Shown piece by piece: positions 58,801 to 64,000 of a stretch of 64,000 nucleotides of DNA; position 1 is the first letter of the stretch, and the number at the start of each line of letters is the position of its first letter. Source of the DNA: Zygotorulaspora mrakii (taxonomy: Eukaryota; Ascomycota; Saccharomycetes; Saccharomycetales; Saccharomycetaceae); contig NC_050723.1 in assembly GCF_013402915.1 (NCBI RefSeq), positions 186,001 through 250,000 of the forward strand, in the 5' to 3' direction. Below the pieces are notes generated by a model. It was not told the origin of the DNA. It made no database searches and saw only the letters and a program-made list of their open reading frames with translations. The translations under genes were made by a program, and so were the position numbers.

Positions 58801-59045
58801 AAATTGGTCTCTTCGCATATGGTAAAATGGACCGCATCTGTTGAGCCGTAGGTTTCTATAAACCATTGTTTCGTGTCTTGTTCCTTTATCAGCTCATTTT
58901 TTGTGGAAAGCTCGTGTATTTTGCAACTGTTACAACTATGCTCTTCCAAAAGACCTTTAAGTTCAAGCGCCCTAGTTGTTTGATTCAGATCTGAAGCAAC
59001 AATCAGAAAGTTCAAGCCCTTAAATAATTCAGAGGAGTTCACCAT
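55896..59045 (-). CDS. RTT107: Rtt107 (Esc4), BRCT-repeat genome stability scaffold
   Basis: A 1049-residue protein; S. cerevisiae Rtt107 has 1070. It is a BRCT scaffold phosphorylated by Mec1 that binds phosphorylated H2A, Slx4, Mms22 and Smc5/6 at stalled forks. Four N-terminal BRCT repeats cover about residues 1-440, with Trp and Gly residues at the usual positions (VVTSEWVNMCI, CIVTNHLWLEYCYKNWQ). The middle (about 450-780) is disordered and Ser/Glu-rich with several SQ/TQ sites. Two C-terminal BRCT repeats end with KITLVVEWNWCVSSIFNLEVDY. It is on the minus strand, opposite MIC26, matching the chromosome VIII orientation. Confidence 0.93.
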   Translation of the reverse strand: MVNSSELFKGLNFLIVASDLNQTTRALELKGLLEEHSCNSCKIHELSTKNELIKEQDTKQWFIETYGSTDAVHFTICEETNFPFYQIVAFDLLIPVVTSEWVNMCIATRKHVRTAPFSPDRRHIFKNFQIYVSKEAFTRPEQLFYTDMIQALGGTCVDVLSSRTTHLVTTNAQDNGIKVIVSFNKSCLIKFVLPTWIAQSFKLLQVVPVDDHQILPTDHKERTQEKMKELWDLIADNAFQRGSNIFKNQNFILGMDLFFNKELHAYLIEFLKANGGAIIRHLDESDIEGRGADIYIGSTNQSKEYEVAARQPMHLGNTIWLFYVWSTDSFVEPSCKLIFAPLKKKLFEHSQLILTYSNYFGLQRTYIQRLTDILGGYSTPELSRKNTHLITQFASGKKFETVRKWGNKCIVTNHLWLEYCYKNWQKLDPKDTIFQEFPTSNGLWNGPGQLSDAVLSNSSFTKGDRSNSLNNVGISESSTDSRSEIVKDLTTDIEINELFSKETDVTYLKEGIQREGLSLESNFKYSNINAPFHKDPALDTISGAQISADQQSHDDVLVLETNIEQKRATPPNLGPGRVSERSVSTSEVVEVEIEIDDHGKHVEENRGVYKSTEGNMSPEKGEAVNRKSWSEIKSPNGFPLVACQNTLIQDTSKEHGGSSFENNAEPEEVRASINTSDISQNQDTSLGRGSSIDYGKEILSKCDVTMEPRSSSPALTSSGGSRRAAKAKAEQRLHDDIESLNDFQRNSKRKKTGDLLPNEITALEKHKKLELQAEELIEKLLFAGETERNTTADHSTEAYINHKKPFYHINAISTGSQRCLSELDSLVLRRLGIQIFDEIAPSNLKKLNAIIAPKKMRTAKFLLSLSFHPLKYAVRPEFLEDILKTIHKGKTKTEIVLPDAASYKIFDFEESNILKKTTLSTKVFERANLFKINLINDIPGGVDVISSILKAHGINEIRTIASTQMNRLIEVSFLKNDIEGTSKKKKHGQIVPDYVFIVTKSAQVKQFKKVFRAAGKITLVVEWNWCVSSIFNLEVDYRDHQHVVYQTGL

Positions 59046-59189
59046 ACTGCGTTGAACCTGGCTTCTCCTTCTTATTCAATTTAGAAATCCATTTGAACAT
59101 TTGACATTTTATTCATAACGCGAAACACCAAAAATCTCATTGATTTAAATAACTGATTGACTGACGTTTAAAAAAATACAAATTAAAAG

Positions 59190-60914
59190 TTATGGGGTAT
59201 ATATTATCTGAACAGCTTTGTCGGGCTTTGATAGAATGGCATCTATCACGTCTTCGCCTACAGCCTCTATATACTCGTCATCGGTTAAATTCGATTTAGG
59301 TCCATGATAATATTTTCTTTTATACGCCATATAGTAGACCCAGGAAATAATCCAAACGCCTCCGCAAATCACGCAAGAATAATTCATGTTTACAGATGTA
59401 ATACCATGTCTGTTTGCTGGGAACATTACTAATATAATAATAAAAGCCTGGTAGACGATGCTAACCCATGAAATAATGGGTGACCAAGTTTTCCCGAGAT
59501 TAAACGGACCTGGTCTAAACAAATCTCTCCCATACGTTAATCTTAGAAATGTGGGTGTAGACCAAGCGAGATAATTTCCTGCCACAGCAATGGTAAATAG
59601 TGCAGCTGCTGCCAAACTGTCAAGACACAATAATCCTAGTAATAGAGAACCGGCACAAGAAGCAAAAACAGCAACAAATGGAACAGAGTATTTTTTGTTC
59701 ACAATCTTGATGTATTTGGAAAAAGGCAGCCCATCATCTCTAGAGAAAGCCCAAACTTGTCTTGATATAGCTACCACAAGAGAAGTGCCCATCAGATATT
59801 GACAAAAAGCGATTAACGACATGAAGGTTATAGCCCATTTTTTCCCTAAAGCGTCATAAATTATTTGAGCCAGAACACTTCCATATTGGTTATCTAATAC
59901 TGTTTCGACATCTGAATTCATACAAGCCATTAAAACAATAACGATTAGAAAACCAAGGATCCAGCACACGGTGATAGAGCCAATGATGCCAAGGGGAACA
60001 GATTTCTTAGCATCTTTGGCCTCCTCGGATTGATGAACACATGAATCAAATGCACCAATCGTCCAAACGGCAGGCATAAATCCCGCCAAACAGAATTGCC
60101 AACCATTATTCCAATCACTAAAATTTTCATATGTACCAAAAATGAACTTGCCATCATTGAAGCCACCTCTGTTGACTTTTGATCCTATAGGTAACGCAAT
60201 GAATAGCAAAACGATGATGAAAAGGTTACAAATAATGCTGAACGTTTGCAAACGAGCAATAGCCCCAGACGCCATGCATGTCATGAGAGCCATCGATACA
60301 ACAGCTGCAGCAAAAATACCATAAGTCTTACCATTAGTTATTTCATAATCACCATCTCTACTAATAACGACGGCAGCCAAAACTTCAACCGCAAAACCGT
60401 ATGTAACAGAACAAACACCACCCGCCAATGCCAAAGAGTTTGAGCAACCTATAACAAATGATATAACCGATTTGTAGTCCTCTGGGGCATAGTGATATGT
60501 CCAATAATACAAACCACCAGCGGTCGGAATCGCACTCGCATTTTCTGCCATCGTTAATCCAACTAATAAAATGAAAAAACCAGCAATGAACCATCCCCAT
60601 ACAAGAGTAGCAGGTCCACCGGTAAGGCCGCCACCCATAACAGACGCTATGGATGGCAGCAATCCCATAATTGAAAACGCAACACCGAAAACCTGGATAG
60701 TGGAAAACTGGCGCCTAAGTTCCGGCTTATAGCCAATTTCAGCCAAGAGTTGATTATCGGTCACCGATTTGGCAGCATCAATGTAGTGCACCTCACCTGC
60801 ACCTGTTCTTGATCTAATCGAGCGACATGGTGAAGCCACTTGGTATACTTTAGACTGTTCCACATTTTTAGATGTAACTGGCGTTACAGAGCTGATTTTT
60901 GAGTCGTCAGACAT
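59190..60914 (-). CDS. UGA4: Uga4, GABA permease
   Basis: A 574-residue member of the APC superfamily with about 12 membrane segments; S. cerevisiae Uga4 (YDL210W) has 571 and imports gamma-aminobutyrate and 5-aminolevulinate at the vacuole and plasma membrane. The similarity is strong throughout: TGAGEVHYIDAAKSV-NQLLAEIGY, VASVMGGG-like IASVMGGGLTGGPATLVWGW, IPTAGGLYYWTYHYAPEDYK, VWTIGAFDSCVHQSEEAKDA, YLAWSTPTFLRL and the end motif ADVIDAILS-like EDVIDAILSKPDK. The choline permease Hnm1 is a more distant relative. The location between RTT107 and PHO81 differs from S. cerevisiae, where UGA4 lies on chromosome IV. The start at 60914 is an ATG. Confidence 0.92.
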   Translation of the reverse strand: MSDDSKISSVTPVTSKNVEQSKVYQVASPCRSIRSRTGAGEVHYIDAAKSVTDNQLLAEIGYKPELRRQFSTIQVFGVAFSIMGLLPSIASVMGGGLTGGPATLVWGWFIAGFFILLVGLTMAENASAIPTAGGLYYWTYHYAPEDYKSVISFVIGCSNSLALAGGVCSVTYGFAVEVLAAVVISRDGDYEITNGKTYGIFAAAVVSMALMTCMASGAIARLQTFSIICNLFIIVLLFIALPIGSKVNRGGFNDGKFIFGTYENFSDWNNGWQFCLAGFMPAVWTIGAFDSCVHQSEEAKDAKKSVPLGIIGSITVCWILGFLIVIVLMACMNSDVETVLDNQYGSVLAQIIYDALGKKWAITFMSLIAFCQYLMGTSLVVAISRQVWAFSRDDGLPFSKYIKIVNKKYSVPFVAVFASCAGSLLLGLLCLDSLAAAALFTIAVAGNYLAWSTPTFLRLTYGRDLFRPGPFNLGKTWSPIISWVSIVYQAFIIILVMFPANRHGITSVNMNYSCVICGGVWIISWVYYMAYKRKYYHGPKSNLTDDEYIEAVGEDVIDAILSKPDKAVQIIYTP

Positions 60915-61260
60915 TGCTTTGCTCGTTGTAATTATTAAAAAAATTAGACCTGTGCAATCATATAATTAAGCCACATTCAAGAATTCATCCTTCTTTAATA
61001 TACTCCACATTTTTAGAGAGTTGCCACCCTTGTATCCAGAAGGCGACAAAGGGCCCCTGGATCCACCCTATCTTCGAGCATCTGAATTTCGAAGCGGCCC
61101 TCTGAAACTTATTGGTGATTTGGTCTGGGAGGTAATTATTATTTCCGTAGTACCGTGCATTAAACAGATAATTTCTTGGCACCTCTGTTGTTCATTGCAG
61201 AGTCCGAATCGAGTTCCTGCAAGTGGAAATTACAAGCGTCCTTGTCTGCATCTCGCATTT

Positions 61261-61266
61261 CTTATC
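61261..61266 (-). promoter_or_regulatory. GATA (Gln3/Gat1) site upstream of UGA4
   Basis: CTTATC on the plus strand is GATAAG in the direction of UGA4, about 350 bp before its ATG. Several weaker GATAA/GATAAT variants are nearby. UGA4 in S. cerevisiae is controlled by GATA factors under nitrogen regulation. No clear UAS-GABA palindrome was seen. Confidence 0.4.
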
Positions 61267-62253
61267 TTTTGAGATAGATGGCGCTGCTTAATTTGAGTAT
61301 TAGATAATCGCACTGCCCCGTCGCGTATCTTCTCGCAGATATCTTACCGTAATCTTAAAAGCGGAAAGTTGTACACGCGTTCTCAAGCAGACTGAAGTAC
61401 AGGTCAAGGTGAACTAGCATTCTCCGGTATCTAAAGAGCCAGCAAAGATACCGCTCCATTGAACAATCTTTCACTGCTTTGAATGAACTCAACGGACTGT
61501 ATTTTTCTTTATCATTCTTGATTGAAAGCTCTTCGGGTCGCGCAACGACCTCAAACCTCAGGGGATTCTCTACTTGAGCGGCAATCCGCTGGAACACAAA
61601 GCCACACGATGATGTAATCAAGACCTATCTACTTTCCCCATGATAGGGAGGTGGTAGGCTCAGCCCGTTTTTTCTACTTGCATGCCTCTTTATCGTAACG
61701 TTTGATTCTTAGGATCGTATTCCGCTTCACAACTTTGTCTGGGAGCTGTAACTGGTCTCCTCCAGTTCATGAGGGTGAAAACCATCCCCTTGTCATCGTG
61801 GGTGTGTTGGCTCTTGACCAATAAGCTGTAAGCGCAATCACTGGACAGGGACTTTTTCCATAGTTGCATCGATAAGTATGGAAAGTCGTGCGTATCGCAT
61901 TCTAATGACCCCTTTTTCTTCATGTCTACTACTCGGGCACTTGAACCAGCTCTTTGTTCATACTTGGGCACCACTCAAAGTTTCTATACATTTAACACCA
62001 TCTGACGTAGGTGATGAAAATTTCACGATGTTGCAGTTTGAAGGTCAAATTTCCGGCATTTCGCTACTTTTCAGAGCACAGTTCTTTCACGTCTAGGTAA
62101 CTACCTTTATAGAATAGTTTATTGAGTTTCAACGGTTACTTATATCATCTTCTGCACGAGACCCTTCTTGTCAGAAAAGTTTCATGTTGCGTATTTCCTC
62201 TTGGCAGCCAAGTTTTTTTTTTTGGACGCTTTGCAAAACGCGAACAGGTTTAT

Positions 62254-62265
62254 TTTAGCCGCCGA
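62254..62265 (-). promoter_or_regulatory. Perfect URS1 (Ume6) site
   Basis: The minus strand reads TCGGCGGCTAAA, an exact URS1. It is 1.34 kb from the UGA4 ATG and 1.1 kb from the PHO81 ATG, far from both. Which transcript it controls is unclear. Confidence 0.6.
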
Positions 62266-63015
62266 TGATACCTTCCCTCTTTATCCTCAACCTCAACTTC
62301 GAAAGAAGATGTTAATGCATTCAAAACGAAAATTCTCATCAAATATTTCTTGGAGCCTGAAAGAAAAGCATTCAGTTAAAACTGTACTGATAATCAACTG
62401 TTAGGAGGTCTCCTCGCAAGCAAAGGGTTTAAAAATAATGGCAAGTCCAAACTCGTTACCAAATTACTATTGCATTTTACTTCTATTTTTTGCTTTTCTC
62501 AAGCATTCCAGCACAGATTCGGTCCTGCTAGGGCGCTCCACATTGTTGTATTGATGTCTATATGTCTTTCACTATCCGCAGCATCACTAGGAAGGTCGTT
62601 TAACGGAAACAGCTTCTCGATCTCCATGGACGGTTTACAATATGCAAAAAACAAGGCATGTATCACTTCATTGTGTCACGAAGACGCCAGAGCGTGAATT
62701 CAGGAACAGGTTGGATGATGTTTTTTCTTTACAGGAGGACAAGCCCCATGACTGTTATTAGAAAGAGCATTAAAGGTAGCCTTGAATTCTCCTGTGAGGA
62801 TACATATTATTGTTTTCGGTAGTCCTACAGACTATTGGCCCTCGCCACTCTTTGGGAAGTGTATTCTATGCTCAAACCATCGACTTCGTTAACTCTATCT
62901 TTTCGAATCATGTGAATGTCACGCTTTGGGTTACTCTGTTTTGCAATTTTGTGTGTTTCTTTACCCGATCATGCGCTCTCGACTCTTTCTGTGGAGGATG
63001 AGCAGTGGTAGGTCC

Positions 63016-63021
63016 CACGTG
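63016..63021. promoter_or_regulatory. CACGTG site upstream of PHO81
   Basis: CACGTG in the context CCCACGTGTA lies about 356 bp before the PHO81 ATG. S. cerevisiae PHO81 is itself induced by Pho4 through a CACGTG site in low phosphate, so a Pho4 site is the likely reading. A TATA-like TATATAG lies at about 63051-63057. Confidence 0.6.
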
Positions 63022-63376
63022 TACCGCAGCCTAACTGAAAGTCCATTAAGTTATATAGTGGATGCATCTAGTTCGAAGTAAAATGAAGATCACAAGAAAT
63101 GTGAGCGGTGAAGTGCGAGTTTCATTCTCACAGAATTTGGGCAAGTCGCGTGAAGATACCGAAGGTGGTAAAGTTTGTTGACAAGACTCAAAACAAGTCT
63201 TAACTGGTGCTCAAGAATAGCAGGTAATTCAGAATCCCGTTATCTGTGAAACATAAAAAACTCGTTCGGTACAGAATTTGAGCGAAGTTCTCTGGAGAGT
63301 AAGGTCACTAAAGTTGATTGGTCTGCCTAAATATCCTTTTTACCTCCCACTTTGGTCTATTCGTGCCTGAGTTCAG

Positions 63377-64000
63377 ATGAAATTTGGTAAGTTCCTGGAA
63401 GCTAGAGAGCTGGAATTGCCAGAATACAATAGTCATTTCATTGATTATAAGGCGCTGAAAAAACTAATCAAGCAGTTGGCAATCCCTTTGGCACAAACTT
63501 CACCTTCAGAGGCCTTGACCTTAGATGACTTAGATGAAGCAGTAATATATCAGAGGTTGCAGGAAAACAAAGCATCTTTTTTTTTTAAACTGGAAAGAGA
63601 ATTGGAGAAAGTTAATTCCTATTATGTGGAGAAAGAAGCAGATTTGAAATTTGTATTCGACATTTTGAAGACAAAGTATAAGACGTATAAGGACCGTGGC
63701 CAACTGGCATCAAAGGTCTCGGTATCATATAAAAACATACATGCTGGTTTCAAAAAATATCAAAAAGACCTGGCAAATTTGGAGCAATACATAGAACTGA
63801 ACAGAAGTGGTTTCTCGAAAGTATTAAAAAAATGGGACAAAAGATCGCACTCTCAACAGAAAGAGTTCTATTTGGCTACTGTTGTTTCGGTGCAGCCAAT
63901 TTTCACCAGTAATGAAGTTGCAAAATTAAATGATGCAACTTTGGCAATTCTAATGAAACTAGATGATATTAATAATAACGAAAACACAGATTACTACCCC
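63377..64000 (+). CDS. PHO81: Pho81, CDK inhibitor of phosphate signalling (5' part)
   Basis: The first 208 codons are present; the gene runs off the right edge. Pho81 inhibits Pho80-Pho85 in low phosphate. The visible part is the SPX domain: MKFGKFLEARELELPEYNSH at the start, IDYKALKKLIKQL, FFFKLERELEKVNSYYVEKE and the basic inositol-pyrophosphate-binding helices (YKNIHAGFKKYQKDL, NRSGFSKVLKKWDK). Ankyrin repeats and a glycerophosphodiester-phosphodiesterase-like domain would follow outside the window. Other SPX proteins are possible, but the MKFGKFLEARELELPEY start and the placement next to the MIC26 region point to Pho81. The frame is open to the end of the window. Confidence 0.92.
   Translation, partial: MKFGKFLEARELELPEYNSHFIDYKALKKLIKQLAIPLAQTSPSEALTLDDLDEAVIYQRLQENKASFFFKLERELEKVNSYYVEKEADLKFVFDILKTKYKTYKDRGQLASKVSVSYKNIHAGFKKYQKDLANLEQYIELNRSGFSKVLKKWDKRSHSQQKEFYLATVVSVQPIFTSNEVAKLNDATLAILMKLDDINNNENTDYYP

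Larger units (their letters stand above)
60915..63376. other. 2.46-kb gene-free region UGA4/PHO81
   Basis: This is the longest stretch without a supported gene. Several short frames exist, none with a recognisable product. Recognisable sites are one GATAAG in reverse (CTTATC at 61261-61266) on the UGA4 side, a perfect URS1 (62254-62265) in the middle and CACGTG (63016-63021) on the PHO81 side. A poly(T) run lies at 62212-62222. It may hold a decayed gene or a non-coding transcript. Confidence 0.6.

Noticed and set aside
61690..61974. 94-codon minus-strand frame, plus other short frames, in the UGA4/PHO81 gap
   Set aside because: None has a recognisable product or a consistent start context; length is within chance for 2.4 kb.

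Overview
This is a nuclear segment from a budding yeast of the family Saccharomycetaceae. The genes are densely packed and essentially intron-free, and nearly every protein is recognisably close to a named Saccharomyces cerevisiae protein. Read in reverse, the gene order interleaves two S. cerevisiae regions. One is on chromosome VIII (NMD3, DBP8, MTG2, THP2, CDC23, PRP8, DNA2, TDA11, REC104, RTT107). The other is on chromosome VII (NOP19, RIE1, MGA1, CPD1, BRF1, SDA1, LSC2, PFK1, YGR237C, SPG1, MIC26, PHO81). Genes that are duplicate pairs in S. cerevisiae (SOL3/SOL4, MPC2/MPC3, YAP1801/YAP1802, PEX18/PEX21, KEL1/KEL2) occur once here. All orientations agree with S. cerevisiae. This is the pattern expected of a lineage that did not undergo the whole-genome duplication (Zygosaccharomyces, Torulaspora, Lachancea or a relative). 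The species cannot be fixed from the sequence alone.

Layout. 1-7.4 kb: ribosome-export and biogenesis genes (NMD3 start, NOP19, DBP8, with RRPE/PAC-type promoter elements), the mitochondrial Obg GTPase MTG2, the THO subunit THP2 and the APC/C subunit CDC23. 7.5-21.5 kb: PRP8, an unrecognised 402-residue gene with an internal repeat, and DNA2. 22-36 kb: RIE1, MGA1, a 6-phosphogluconolactonase, CPD1, BRF1, SDA1 and LSC2. 36-45.5 kb: a mitochondrial pyruvate carrier subunit, an unusual G+C-rich intergenic island, the clathrin adaptor YAP1801/1802, PFK1 and the peroxisomal co-receptor PEX21/PEX18. 45.7-59 kb: TDA11, KEL1/2, a probable REC104, YGR237C, SPG1, MIC26 and RTT107. 59-64 kb: UGA4, which is outside its S. 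cerevisiae context, then a 2.46 kb gene-free stretch and the 5' part of PHO81.

There are no operons. Neighbours are mostly functionally unrelated, apart from loose themes: ribosome biogenesis (NMD3, NOP19, DBP8, SDA1), carbon metabolism (SOL, LSC2, MPC, PFK1) and mitochondria (MTG2, LSC2, MPC, SPG1, MIC26). I found no convincing tRNA, transposon, CRISPR array or centromere. The strongest unexplained items are: the unrecognised gene at 15035-16243, which carries an exact 27-nt in-frame duplication and a G1/S-type promoter site; the G+C-rich island at about 37.2-37.7 kb, with strong hairpins and a telomere/Rap1-like C/A tract; an inverted repeat in the PFK1 promoter; and a perfect URS1 element inside the long gene-free region before PHO81.
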